Shown one piece after another: positions 43,838-54,982 of a DNA stretch of 64,000 nt (the stretch's first letter is position 1; each line of letters opens with the position of its first letter). Source of the DNA: Metaphire vulgaris (Eukaryota > Annelida > Clitellata > Crassiclitellata > Megascolecidae); NCBI GenBank assembly GCA_018105865.1, contig CM030867.1, forward strand, positions 10,580,758 to 10,644,757. The letters run 5' to 3'. The notes under the pieces were generated by a model. It was not told where the DNA came from, searched no databases, and saw only the letters and a list, made by a program, of their open reading frames with translations. Position numbers and translations under genes: made by a program.

Positions 43838-46800
43838 CTAAAAACAACAAATCAAAAACCTCTTGAAATAATTTCTGCACGGATGGTTAGAAAGAGCAAT
43901 TGAAAAACTAAACAATGGTGTATACCTCCCGTTTTTAGCTTTCATACATCCTGAGATATAGCACATTTTTAAAACAGTATTCCATTTTGAAGAACGTTTT
44001 TCCCAAAAATAAATCCCCCCCCAGTACGGTGATGTTGTCTAAAAAGTTTACTGCACAGTAAAGGGGCTAATTAAACCAGCCAAGCAGAGTGTTATTAGAA
44101 AGTCAGACCGGGACGGGGTAGAGGGGAGAATGTTTTAACCCCTTAACTGGGGACCCCGGATATATCCGTCCATTTTACATCGAGTTACAGTTAAATACCC
44201 GGTTAAGGGGTTAATTGCATCGTTATGATTATGCTATACAAGTGAATCAACAGGAAACTTCCCCCTTGCAATGTTTAGAGTGGACCAGTGGGTGGGGAGG
44301 GAGGGGGGGGAAGAGAACACAGCAAAACTTGATGCATTACACAGACCATTTTAACTTCCACCCTGTGACATCAGACAAAATAAGTGACTGCCTGAGACGT
44401 AAAAGCTCTGACCGTCCGGGGTTTGAACCCGGTCCAACAGAGGGCCACCAAGGCAGTCAGTCAGTAAGTAAGCGGTGACCAGATATTTCCCCCTTTCTTA
44501 CCCTCTACAAATATCACATTTCGGCAAAAATGTCCAATAGCTAATAGCACCTCCAGCTTCGAGCAACCAGTGCTCACGAGTATTGCACAAAAGGGGCTAG
44601 ATAAATTATTGTCGATTACACTGCACCAGTACAGCAAGAATAAGGACTGGTTAACAAGTTCAAAGGTCACCTCTTCTTTATTGCAGTGGACAGCTTATGG
44701 CATCCTATCAAGGTCTCAGCGGAGAATATCTGCAGAACAACCAATTGGACCAGCTACGAAAAAAAAACACAAATACCATAAAATACAAATTGGACAAGGA
44801 GAATAAACAGAAACGTATGCCTACTGCATCAGTACAGCCAGTGGCGTCCACAGAAATGTTTCCAGGGGGGGGGCAAAACACAATGTACACAGTGAATACG
44901 GTTTTCAAGATATTCAATTCCACGGTCCTTAGCTTTAAGATAAGTTTCTCAATGTCACCTTGTGTATCAGTAGTGTTTTAGTGTGAAAATATTGGCTAAA
45001 AGCCAAAATAGACTTAGTTACCAAAACAGATTTGAATTTTCCAAGAGGGGGGAAGTACCCCACTTGCTCCAATGTGTGGGTGCTCATTAGCATGGGACAG
45101 CCTACAGCATTTTATTTTAAGTTATTGCATCACTTTATTGAATATGCTATAATCAGTGTTTATTCTAGCACCTTGACATTGGGGGATTTTGAAAAGTTTG
45201 GGGGGACAAGGTTTGAGTTTCCACACGTTTTGGGGAAATTTCCATTCCCCCAGCCAACATCTAAAAAAATGGGGGGGAGTGATTTTCAAACTTGGGGGGG
45301 GGGGGGAATTCCCCCCTAAGAAGGCCTAGAATAAACACAGTGCTATAATACACAAGTTCTACAAAGCCTATATTGTCAAGTGAATAGTACAATAATTAAT
45401 TATTATACATAAACGCTATAGAGAAAAGATCAAATATTTTGTTTTCATCTGCACCTCGTCCATGGATCGCATGACGCAGTTTGGGTCGTAGTGACTGTGC
45501 TTGGCGACGACGCACAGCCTCTGAAGTCGCCGACATTTCATCAGAGAACAGAAGAATGTGGAATCAAGTGACATGTACGGCTGCTCCAAACTGATACATA
45601 TACAATAAAGACATTAGTAATACACTGATAATCTGTAAAAATCCATCAGCAGTGTTTTATCCAGACCCCAGGCCTTGGGGGGGGGGAATTGACTTGGCTG
45701 GAGAGGAAGAGATATAGTCCAATGTCAAAATTTGTGTCAGTGTCAAATTTGGGGGAATTTGAGGTTTTGTGGAAAAATCTCCCCATAACAGGCCTGGATA
45801 AAATGCTGTCCATCAGTTATTTACTAACTACCAGTGCATTCATTTCTGCACAAAAGTTTGTAAAATTCATTTAACAGCTTACAGTTACATCTACTATTAC
45901 ATTTACAATAGTAATATTTGAAATCCGATCAACGAAACTGCAAGAAAACTACAGTAGAACCTCATTACAACATGACTCAGCAGGTCTAAAATGTAGTCCG
46001 TTACATCTGTTATATCCAGTACCATCCAATACATTAGCACGGGACCGTACATTGCGATTTGCTATAACCAGGTATGTGTATATAAGCGAGTACATCATAA
46101 TGAAGTTCTACTGTAGCAGTGAAGACGTTACGGTTTGGGAAAAGGTTACCGTAGGTCTCTGATGCTTTTCAAGTGAACCAGAACTTTGGAGAAGTTGTTG
46201 ACTGTCGACAAAGCTTCCCCGATGAAACCGAGAGAAAGCCTTTCGAGCCGGCCGCAGCATTTTGCAATCTCGATCAGACAGCTCCCCTTCAAGCCTGTAA
46301 AGTCGACAATAAAACCCCCCGTCACATTTACAGCGCAGAAATCGAAACCGGGGAAGTAGTTCCTATGGCACCTTCAAGCAGGGTGGCGCAAAAAAAAACG
46401 AACTATATTAAATGCAAACCGAAATGTGACTAGTCCCATTTTTTTTGCGCCACCCTGTAATTTCTCCATAATTATATGCTTGATTCAGCTTTCCCACGCG
46501 ATTTTTAAAAATAATTCGGTGAACGAGCTTTTATCAAAATGCGTTGACCACCCGTGTTTTGGAACTTTAAAATTCCCCAAAAAAACTAATTATGTCTGAC
46601 CATCACATAGTCTTAAACTTTTTTCAGTGGGAACGCACGGGAACGGCGTTCCCACACCTTTTCCCCAGATAGTATATATGATTATGGGTATGTAATAATG
46701 CGTTTGGGAACGTACAGGAACGGCGTTCCCACACCCGTTTTTGTTGAAGAGTAAAAAAGGATGAGTTCCCAGACCTTTTTTCCTAGAAAAAAAGCCCTGG

Positions 46801-49800
46801 TCTTAAATATTAATGGTCCCCATGTGACTAATTCCACACTCATAGATCCTTTAGCAGACTATCGGTGCTAGGCAATATGCTGCCACTATCCACACAAATG
46901 CCGACTGAAAGCCTACAAATGAGTGCGTCTGAGCTGAATGCTATTAGTAGAAGGATGTGAGACATTATAGGCGTCTCACACGAAGTCTATCTACTTACTT
47001 GAAGCACCGATAATGGTGAGATCGGTGAGATGCTTGAGCTGGGAGATGGGAAGAAAGTTAGAATCCCTCACCATCCGAGTCTCAGCACTGAAATTGACAT
47101 GAAAAAGACAAAATTCTATTCTAGTTGCATAGAATTCAAGATAATGAAAATTGACATACAGGTAAATACAGCCATTTAAACATATTCAACACTTAAATAC
47201 ATGCATAATAATAATAATAATAATAATTATTATTATTATTACTATTATTATTGTTATTATTACATGGTTATGAATGCATGTTATATCTTTCACAATCTGA
47301 AGAATCAAAAGTGTGGAGTAAATAAGGGGTGAACAACTTGACCAAGGTCGCTACGCAGTGGATAGGGTCAGATTCGAACCCGCTACCCCCCCCAGTCACA
47401 TGGCAACTACTACTACTCCACCATCGTCCTGACAAGTGAAAAATACTGAAAGGAAACTGACAAATTGAAATCTGAAAACCAGTTATGCACATTTTTTATT
47501 CTGAATTTTTACATGCATGGTCACGACACCACAATAAACCTTAGGAAATTCAAAAATGTATCTAAATTCCAAAACAATCCAAAAACAAACTGCTATAAAA
47601 CAATGAAGAAATCAGCCGAGCTATTAAATACAGACCACGGACTAAAGTTCTGTTCCTTTGGTTTGATGAATTTATTCTTATGAAACGATGAACAGAATCC
47701 AACTGATATGACCTCGAGACAGCTCAGCTCTGGATTTCTCTCACAAATCTCGTTCAGAAGAAACGGCTTCAATTCGGTCACCAGGCCAAACTCAGAGCCT
47801 TCCGACTCCAGCTCAATACCCTACGCTCATTAAACAGACAGAAAGAAGCAAATTGAGTTTCCAGTTTCCTACCAAATCGCCATCACAACCCTATTAACCT
47901 CTTAACTGTGTATTTAAGTGTAACTCAATGTAAAATGGACGGATATATCTGGGACCCCCAGTTAAGGGGTTAAAAGATGGATTAATTCCAGAAAGTTGGC
48001 TTTATGCAAAAACTCCACCAGATCCACTGCCTAATTTGTTCATGAGGCTGAGGGTTTTAAAATCCCCCATCAAGGACAACCCCAACAAGGTAAAAAAAAT
48101 TGTATTCGCCCCTTCGACACTCACTGATTTTTTTTTGAACAATCATAAACTAATACAGCCAAAGGTGATTGCGCTATTAAACTATTATACAAGACATGTA
48201 AAATAAATTGAAGAAAATTTGTTAGAATAGCATCAATAATCGCTTAGTACCTGACATATTCTCTTTGTAGGAGGGCAGTCCACACTGACAGGCCTTTTAC
48301 CCCAATTGGGCTTGGCAGGCGAGATGGTGGACTTATGATCGTACAACATGCACACTGCGAGGCCAAGACTACGCAGACCTAAATAAGCAAACATCACATT
48401 TAAACTTATTAGACATTGGTTATTGTCATTATCAACATCAGACAGTTATAACATTATCACCATCGAAACAACATGGTAAAATAAAACCAAGTTCCAAGTT
48501 CCCATTCCCTCCATCTGATTCTTCACTCACTCATTCACTCACTCACTCACTTGCTCACTCACTCACTCACTCACTCACTCGCTCACTCACTCACTCACTC
48601 ACTCGCTCACTCACTCACTGCTTAACTAGTAGTCAGATTAGAAGTCTTTAAATCCAACAAGTGACAATGAAAAAATATGGAAGATAATTGAAATTTATAA
48701 AAATTCTAATATTATTATTCAAAAAGTTTTGTGACCACAGCTAGTAAAAAGCATCAAAATTATGCTCTGAGGCAAGCATAATGGTCTAAATGTTATACCA
48801 TAGAGATGAAACTAACGGTTATTCCTATATATCTCTAGGGTATTTTGAACATATATCGCACCCTTTATGTCTGAAATGACACGTCTTATTTGCACCATAT
48901 TTCTCATTGGTGTGTATGATTCTCTGTATTCAGTGTGAAAATGAATGCCGCCAATATTAAGATGTCGAAGCTTAGGACATTTGCGCAGCACCTGAACCAG
49001 ACCAGTAGCGTCAAACTGCGTACCCTAAAATGACAATCCAAAAGCAACAATTAAAAAATATTACATATTATAATGTAAAAACCATAAGTCTAATTTCGTA
49101 TAACAATAACACACACTAGTAATGTTGTATAACCGGTAATGTAACAGAACTTCTTGCAATCAATTATCGTCTACAGTGTTGTACACTCACTCAATCGTCA
49201 AAACTTCTATAGTGCCATTTCATTAATGCACTTGGCATTGGTCAATTCTAGCCTAGGTAAAAATCATATCCCATAATCATGTTTATGGCAGTTCAAGGAT
49301 GCAACTCCTGTTGAAAAAATAGATTAAATGGATTTCAAATGTACACAAAATAGTGACTATGCCAACAATTAAACTCCAGATGCTTGTAAGACTGCTTACT
49401 AAGAAATTCCATATAAATGTTCAGCCATTTTAGCTCAAATGTATTGCAAACCAATTTAATTCAGCCACGTTGAAACTACAGAAAAAAGTCAGCATAAATA
49501 ATTTATGGGAAAGAACCACGGCTGTCCTTGTATGGGCAATTTCCTACTAATAAAAAAAAACCAGCCACCAACAAAAGCTGTCACTTTATGGACTTTCAAA
49601 GACTGCAGTTTTACTCCAGCATTCACAATAATTTTGCCACAGCGCAATAAACTGAAGTCAGAAAAAACAAATGAATTCGATTGATATTTATAAATCACTA
49701 AACCAAGTAGGATGACCGTCTTACGGCTTTATACCCTTTGGCCAACCCATTTCTCAAACGAATTACATATTTTTTACATACTATGATGTTCTTTTTGTTA

Positions 49801-51076
49801 CATAGTAAGAAATGATTTAATTTTGTATGTTTAACCTGTATAATCTTGAGAAATAAAATTGATTGATTGATTGATATGAAGATCCATTTTGAAAATTACC
49901 TCAAGAACAGAATGACTGCACTCAAAGATGTTTAAGCTTGTAAGATGATGGCATGTTGAAGCTATATCCAAGAGATGTTCGGGCCTAATCTTCGTCATCG
50001 AAACGTTGTAATATCTCAGCTCGTGCGCCGAAAGTATGTTCAGCACCCTCCTGTCAACCGGCTGAAACGAACCCGATATGTCAAGAAACTTCAGCCTGTC
50101 GACGCGTTTCAGGCATTCCTTGTATTCCAGCTTTTGGGAAAACTCCGAAAAGTTAACGTTCGGCATGAGAAGCGTCTCCCACGGTATCTGGAGATGCGCG
50201 AGCGCGGACAGCGTGCCGTAGAAGAGCAGGTGCGCGGCGGCGTGTATGTTGCTCGAAAGACTCATCGACCGGATCGTGTCGAGCCGGTTCGGCCGACTCA
50301 GGACCGGCCGGCACAGCTCCGGGATGGAGATCTCGGCCGAGTTTATGACCAGCTCCGTCAGGCTCTCGCAATAGTCCAACAGCGTCAGCTGCTCGCCGAG
50401 GAAATTCATGACGGCCAGCTCCCGGGAGCTGTAGTAGACGCAGACGGCGTTCAGGCCTTTCAGCGTCTCTCTCGCCGGCTGGAACATCTCCTTCTTGATG
50501 TTCATAAACGAGTCGATGCTGAACGACAGTGAACGCAGCTGGGTAAGATCGACGAGCAGCGAGACCAGAGCCGTTACGCCCAGCCTGCACTGAATAACGT
50601 GAAGTTGCTGGAGGTTGGTGCACTTTTTTATCGCCGACTGAAGACACCTCTTCGTCAACCAGTAGCAGTGATTGAGGTTAAGAACTCTGATGAAACTACA
50701 GCTGTGCTGTACGTAGTCCTTGAGATCGTCGTCTTGGAGCATGTAGCAGCCTTCAAAGTTGCTCTGTCTGCAAACAAAGGCAAGCAAACTAAGAAAGAAA
50801 CGCGCTTACAATTAGAAACTTCTTCAGCACCTTTATTATAATGCATCAAAGTGGTTCAGTAGGGTCTGCCCTGTGTGGTGTGGGAACCACTATGTTTCAC
50901 ATCAAGGAGTCGCCTCTGTGTCGAATCATAGTCCAAAATCGTCTCAACAGTGCTTTGCAACTGATGCTCCATAATAGGTCAGCCCGGTAGTGACCAGTTT
51001 TAGATATCATCCACAGCAATAAACAATATGGAGAGCACAGAAAGCAACTGGTAACATAATAACAAAGGTACTTAGA

Positions 51077-51125
<49 letters not shown>

Positions 51126-51356
51126 TAAGGTTTAAAGTGGTTCAGTAGGGTCTGCCCTGTGTGGAACCACTATGCTCCACCCGGCCATTCATTCCCATTA
51201 TGTTCCTGCGTTAATAATCTCATTTTTTGCCCTCTTGTCCTCTAGTAGGCTTATTTTTCTTGTCTTTGCATCCACAAATAAGTAAAAAACTGGGCAGTAT
51301 ACCATATCATATCAAATTTTGTAAAGTGCTATGTTATAGCTCTATAGAAATTATCG

Positions 51357-51418
<62 letters not shown>

Positions 51419-51947
51419 CATCATCATCATCATACATGCCTCACTCAGTTACTTCATAACTGTCACTGTACTAAGAATAAATAGCTATTGTGTCCACAGT
51501 ACTTTTACAGTATACGGTACTTCGAACCTTACTACGGTCATGTCGTAGGTACTTATGTATACAGTACTTCTACACGGTGCTTCTTACCTTACTACAGTCA
51601 TGTCGTAGCAAAGTACTTTTGCCCACAGTACTTCTACACGGGACTTCTTACCTTACTACGGTCATGTCGTAACAGAGGTACTTGTATCGCGTCCCGATGT
51701 GAGCGACGGACTGTCGATCGGGAAAATCGAGATAACCGATCACTCGTAACAGCAGCGAATCCGGCAGAAAATCCAGCATGATCGACGCCATTCCGCCACC
51801 GACGGACTCCTCCGGCCGCTCCCTCGTCGTCGCCCGGTCAGCGCATCCGTCGTCGACCGTCAGTTGAACGACTCGGGCGCCCCCGACTAACTCAGTCGCC
51901 TCCGTTTCCTCCGTCCATGGATCGACGCCATTTTCTTTCCTCTCCAT
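43681..51947 (-). CDS. FBXL18: F-box/leucine-rich-repeat protein, FBXL18-like
   Basis: FBXL proteins are substrate-binding subunits of SCF (SKP1-CUL1-F-box) ubiquitin ligases. Exons on the minus strand: 51947-51652 (ATG, F-box), 50767-49900, 49024-48883, 48378-48251, 47820-47632, 47080-46999, 46294-46150, 45590-45455 and 43837-43681 (stop TAG). The phases fit at every listed junction except the last, where one small exon starting in phase 0 and ending in phase 2 is missing between 45455 and 43837. FBXL18 is indicated by NHCYWLT followed by the LRR of exon 2, by LEQPYMSLDS followed by CRRLQRLCVVAK (exon 8), and by RPALSVCIFPLLHDDIRDVP near the C-terminus. Exon 3 uses a weak GTGTCA donor. Confidence 0.9.
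44135..44214. mobile_element. TTAA-bounded palindromic MITE, copy 10
   Basis: 80 bp, opposite orientation to most copies (CCCCGGATATATCCGTCC first), in the last part of the FBXL18-like gene. Confidence 0.85.
44360..44475 (-). repeat. tRNA-like SINE fragment
   Basis: On the minus strand, GACCGGGTTCAAACCCCGGAC carries a box-B-like GGTTCAAACCC after a GACTGCCTTGGTGGCCCTCT stretch. Too short and altered for a tRNA gene. Confidence 0.55.
45154..45341. mobile_element. hAT-like MITE, CAGTGTTTATTCTAG variant, perfect 8-bp TSD
   Basis: Ends CAGTGTTTATTCTAGCACC and GGCCTAGAATAAACACAGT, flanked by GCTATAAT (45146-45153 and 45342-45349). Confidence 0.85.
45650..45808. mobile_element. hAT-like MITE, CAGTGTTTTAT family, perfect 8-bp TSD
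   Basis: Ends CAGTGTTTTATCCAGACCCC and GGCCTGGATAAAATGCTG, flanked by TCCATCAG on both sides (45642-45649 and 45809-45816). It lies 60 bp from an FBXL18-like exon. Confidence 0.9.
46379..46457. mobile_element. Mariner-like mini-palindrome
   Basis: Ends CAGGGTGGCGCAAAAAAAA and TTTTTTTTGCGCCACCCTG, with TA on the right flank but AG on the left. Related to 6167-6226, including the shared AATGTGACTAGTCC middle. Confidence 0.7.
46618..46799. mobile_element. MITE with perfect 8-bp TSD
   Basis: Flanked by GTCTTAAA (46610-46617 and 46800-46807). The interior has two copies of GGAACGGCGTTCCCACACC, itself a near-palindrome. Ends CTTTTTTCAGTGGGAACG and TAGAAAAAAAGCCCTG pair only weakly. Confidence 0.7.
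47330..47440 (-). repeat. tRNA-like SINE head
   Basis: Minus strand reads GATGGTGGAGTAGTAGTAG, then GGGTAGCGGGTTCGAATCTG, the second with a good box B (GGTTCGAATC). Probable tRNA-derived SINE. Confidence 0.6.
47894..47973. mobile_element. TTAA-bounded palindromic MITE, copy 11
   Basis: 80 bp, two substitutions in the left end (TTAACCTCTTAACTGTG). Confidence 0.85.
48525..48621. repeat. (CACT)n tetranucleotide microsatellite
   Basis: About 24 CACT/CACTCG units, between FBXL18-like exons 3 and 4. Confidence 0.9.
49025..49899. other. FBXL18-like intron 2
   Basis: 49195-49245 has a copy of the GCACT/TATAGAAG retroposon end (CAAAACTTCTATAGTGCC). The rest shows no recognisable feature. Confidence 0.5.
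49900..50767 (-). CDS. FBXL18: FBXL18-like exon 2: main leucine-rich-repeat exon (868 bp)
   Basis: 289 codons of LRR-like sequence: FIRVLNLNHCYWLTKRCLQ, NLQQLHVIQCRLGVTALVS, LTQLRSLSFSIDSFMN, LKFLDISGSFQPVDRR, HHLTSLNIFECSHSVLE. The donor GAG/GTAATT at 49899 keeps phase 0. GC content is clearly higher than in neighbouring exons. Frames on the plus strand here (for example 49975-50532) are antisense shadows. Confidence 0.9.
51079..51432. repeat. Two (AAT)n tracts in FBXL18-like intron 1
   Basis: (AAT)n at 51079-51122 and 51359-51420, the latter followed by (CAT)n. The words GTGGTTCAGTAGGGTCTGCC and CCTGTGTGG flank both this region and 50850-50890, a local direct duplication. Confidence 0.85.
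51500..51670. repeat. Three-copy tandem repeat across the exon 1 donor
   Basis: CTTACTACGGTCATGTCGTA (or CTTACTACAG variant) with CAGTACTTCTACACGG between copies appears near 51528, 51590 and 51652. The right-hand copy includes the last bases of exon 1 and its donor, so two decoy donor contexts lie just downstream of the real one. Confidence 0.85.
51652..51947 (-). CDS. FBXL18: FBXL18-like exon 1: start codon and F-box
   Basis: ATG at 51947 opens MERKENGVDPWTEE. The F-box is at about residues 56-95 (LDFLPDSLLLRVIGYLDFPD, then YKYLCYD), which binds SKP1. The exon ends in phase 2 (AG) and joins A at 50767. Its last 150 bp and 5' flank are GC-rich compared with the surroundings, as expected near a promoter. 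A second ATG (MASIMLDF) just before the F-box is a possible alternative start. Confidence 0.88.
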
Positions 51948-52077
51948 TAAAAAAACTGACCGGCCGGAAGTGGCGAACACCCGACGTTTGACGCTCCATT
52001 TTGGAGAAAAACCGAAGCCGGCTACGCAAAACCTGCAGTCGTCACGGGAAAAAACAGAAAACGCCGCCAGAATTGAG

Positions 52078-52175
52078 CTTAGTAAGTAAATAAGTAAAAT
52101 CTCGTGGATTTATAAGCGCTTTGGAGCGCAGTACAACAGTAGCTGCTTATTCTTAGGCGCTTAGCCTATCTTAAA
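52078..52175. repeat. GTAAGTAAG-headed dispersed repeat
   Basis: TTAGTAAGTAAATAAGTAAAA, then TATAAGCGCTTTGGAGCGCA and GTAGCTGCTTATTCTTAGGC; sister copies at 21120, 27247, 53272 and 57794. Confidence 0.75.
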
Positions 52176-52862
52176 ATCGCTATGGGAAAGGTGAATGATC
52201 AGCCAGACAATGTTCAATATATGTATTATATAATATATCCAAAGGGAAGTGAGGCTATCCTAGGTTGTCAGAGCTATGGAGAAAATGATTTTAGAAAAAG
52301 GAAGGATTTAAGCATAGAGCTGAAGACGTGAGAAGATACTGCAGGAATTATGGGAAATGGGGATTTAGAATTTAGTTTTTGACAGTGCCTATGACTGCGG
52401 AGGGAAACTGTAGACAAGAGGATACAGAGGAATAAGGAGTACTCTTGAGTTTCAAGAGGCATTTCTGTTCAATGGATAATTTGTGCTGTCAATTCCATCC
52501 TCACACATTGTATTTGATATATGTAAACTAAACATTATCAGACTCCCATGATCTATAAAAGCTAGCTTATTGATTGATATACAGTAGTACAAACTTCCAA
52601 AGTATGGAATAAGTCAGACTTTTTTATAACATAGGTTGGTGGATGAATGATAGTTAGTTTCGATTGGGAAAAGTTCTGGAAATTTCTGGAGCCGGGGCGA
52701 ATTTGCCATATTTCAAGCAAAAATAAATAAAACATCCTCCACCATATTGTGCCAAAAGCGTAATATAAATGTGAGAAGATAAAGTTATTGTAATTTTTTT
52801 ATATAATCTTGAATAATAATCCCCAGGTGGGCGATGAAAGCCAATTGGACCTGCCTTAGAGC

Positions 52863-52926
<64 letters not shown>

Positions 52927-53561
52927 ATAAATAAATAAATAATAAACTTGACATAATCTTTATATTTGGCTTCAGCTTCAACTTCAGTCCAGAAATGTAC
53001 CCTGAGACTCAGTGAGACAGTTACATGAACTCATGAACTATAATAAAACAAATGACCACGACAACTGCAGGACCATAAGTAACTGAGAGAAAATTAACAA
53101 TGCTAATGGCAAACAGAGCTGACTTTTCAGCACAATTCAATACACACAAAAATTACCTTACAATACGTGCACATTAACGACCTAAAACTAAAATAATCAA
53201 TTATAAAATGCATGTCTTGGCTTGCAAGTTAAACCATCAAATCAAGAGATTATGGTAACTAAGAAAATGCAAGTAAGTAAAATTTCATGAATTTATATAG
53301 CGCTTTGGGAAGTTGTACCACAGTAGCTGCTTATTCTTATGCTGTGCTTAGTCTCTCTTGAAATAGCTACGATGTCACATCTCTATTGTGTCCGTATCGT
53401 ATCTCTGTTGTACACTTTAATAATTATGCACCTTTATAACACCAGTTGCAAAATTCAAAAGGTATCAACCAAAGGTACTTCAAAACCCACCTATCGATTA
53501 AAAAAATCCAAGACAAATAATAATAACATACTGTCTGAAATTCCCACACACTCACAAGCAG

Positions 53562-53767
53562 CAGGGTTTAATCTAGGCCGTTTACGGTGGAGGGGAGATA
53601 TTGTCCTTCCCTCCCCCCGGAAATTTCAAATTCCCCCCGGAAATTTTGGCATACTACATCAACTAACAGCAGCCCCCTAGCAGTATCCCCCCGGCTTTGT
53701 CAGTTTTCCCCCGGCTTTGTGGCTTTGTCAGTTCCCCCCAGAGTCCAGGAGTCTAGATTAAACACTG
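53562..53767. mobile_element. hAT-like MITE, CAGKGTTTAATCTAG variant, perfect 8-bp TSD
   Basis: Ends CAGGGTTTAATCTAGGCCG and GAGTCTAGATTAAACACTG, flanked by ACAAGCAG (53554-53561 and 53768-53775). Confidence 0.88.
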
Positions 53768-54198
53768 ACAAGCAGAGCGTTTCAATCCAGTACGGACATA
53801 CAAGCTTAAAAAGGTTTACAATTCCTGATCAATGTCCTATTTCCAAAATAATAGCAACTTTTATGTCATGCTCAGACAGGAATCGATCTACGTTTCCAAA
53901 ATATCACAAGTCATTTATTATATCAGCCTAAATACTTATACTGTGACTTGAACGCATGGAAGAAAACGTCTCCTAACACAAAAAACTCAAATTCCACTCA
54001 GTCTTTTAAAGCTGTCTCCAGCTGAACAAAGAATAACAACATTTATTTTCACAGTGAATAAAATCCTAAAAGAACAGGACAACTACATTTTTGTATGATC
54101 TGTTAAAACCTGTTAGACAAAAATTAATGCATAACTCTTGAAAGTCAGCGATGCAACAAATGCAAACAATTCACTCTGCATCATTTTCACACTCGTTC

Positions 54199-54377
54199 CA
54201 GGGGCGTAGCGACGGGGAGGTATATCGGTATATATTTCCCCCCAAAATTCAGTCTGCCTTAAAGCTTTTTATGTGATATATATGTGGTTATATGTAGTTC
54301 ATATGGTTTATAGTTAAGGTTTATACCTCACCCAAATATTTATACCCTCCCAAATCAAATTCCTGGCTACGCCCCTG
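54199..54377. mobile_element. hAT-like MITE, CAGGGGCGTAGC family, perfect 8-bp TSD
   Basis: Ends CAGGGGCGTAGCGACGG and CCTGGCTACGCCCCTG, flanked by ACTCGTTC (54191-54198 and 54378-54385). Confidence 0.9.
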
Positions 54378-54695
54378 ACTCGTTCTCAATTTCAAGTCCT
54401 TTTTTAAGCAGAATATCTAACAAAACCAATAGACAAGATGTGTCCATGCTAAAATATGTATAATATACCTCTGAACAAGTCAAAAGGATAAAAATAGAAT
54501 TGCATTAGATGGCTTTTGTACTACAAAACACTTGATAAACATAAAAAAATTCAACGTAAAATATCCATGTCTGGCCAAGTCTACATGACTTTACTTTAAA
54601 AGTCCACTGTATTAATAAGCACATCACATAAATGCACACAGTAACACAGCTTAAAATCTTAATTCAATAAACCGATTTTTTTCTAAAATTGTAAA

Positions 54696-54982
54696 TTAAC
54701 TATTGTCTGCAAGGTGGTTTTGTTGCATCGCTTTTTGCCGCGATATGCAGCACCCTGTGGCGTTCCTGAAGCAGCATCTTGAAGGCTCCGCTGCCTCGTT
54801 GCCTGCATACGTATGGCAGAACGGAAGATTACGAAGTATGCGAAATCTGCTTAGAACTGTCTCCATAAACGGTAAGTCGTACGTGGCAGAGAGTCGTTCC
54901 GTTAAGTACCTAGAACTGTGAGACCGTTCGGTGCTCCTACGCATGTTTTTCCAGTACAGCAATCCACGCTCCTCGATGGTTC
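54696..54982 (-). CDS. SLC23A-like: SLC23-like terminal exon
   Basis: Begins [13 protein letters not shown] in phase with the preceding exon (DNTIAG), then the cytoplasmic tail including [10 protein letters not shown] and [12 protein letters not shown], and ends LADNS with TAA at 54698-54696. The tail is Cys/Arg-rich and lacks further membrane segments. Confidence 0.9.

Larger units (their letters stand above)
51948..54695. other. Intergenic region between FBXL18-like and SLC23-like genes
   Basis: The first about 130 bp are GC-rich and should hold the FBXL18-like promoter and 5' UTR. 52078-52175 and 53272-53345 are GTAAGTAAG-headed repeats. 52867-52926 is (ATC)n. 53562-53767 and 54199-54377 are hAT-like MITEs. 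No further gene recognised. Confidence 0.6.

Noticed and set aside
44461..44670. Minus-strand frame with GCSKLEVLLAIGHF, a candidate for the missing FBXL18-like exon
   Set aside because: Looks slightly LRR-like, but its possible splice sites do not give the required phase 0 start and phase 2 end.
46173..46433. 86-codon plus-strand frame
   Set aside because: Antisense to the FBXL18-like exon 46294-46150, which joins its neighbours in phase.
49975..50532. 185-codon plus-strand frame
   Set aside because: Antisense to FBXL18-like exon 2, whose LRR reading is convincing; a GC-rich shadow frame.
50153..50647. 164-codon minus-strand frame in another phase
   Set aside because: Overlaps the same exon out of frame; Arg/Ala/Pro-rich composition typical of a shadow frame.
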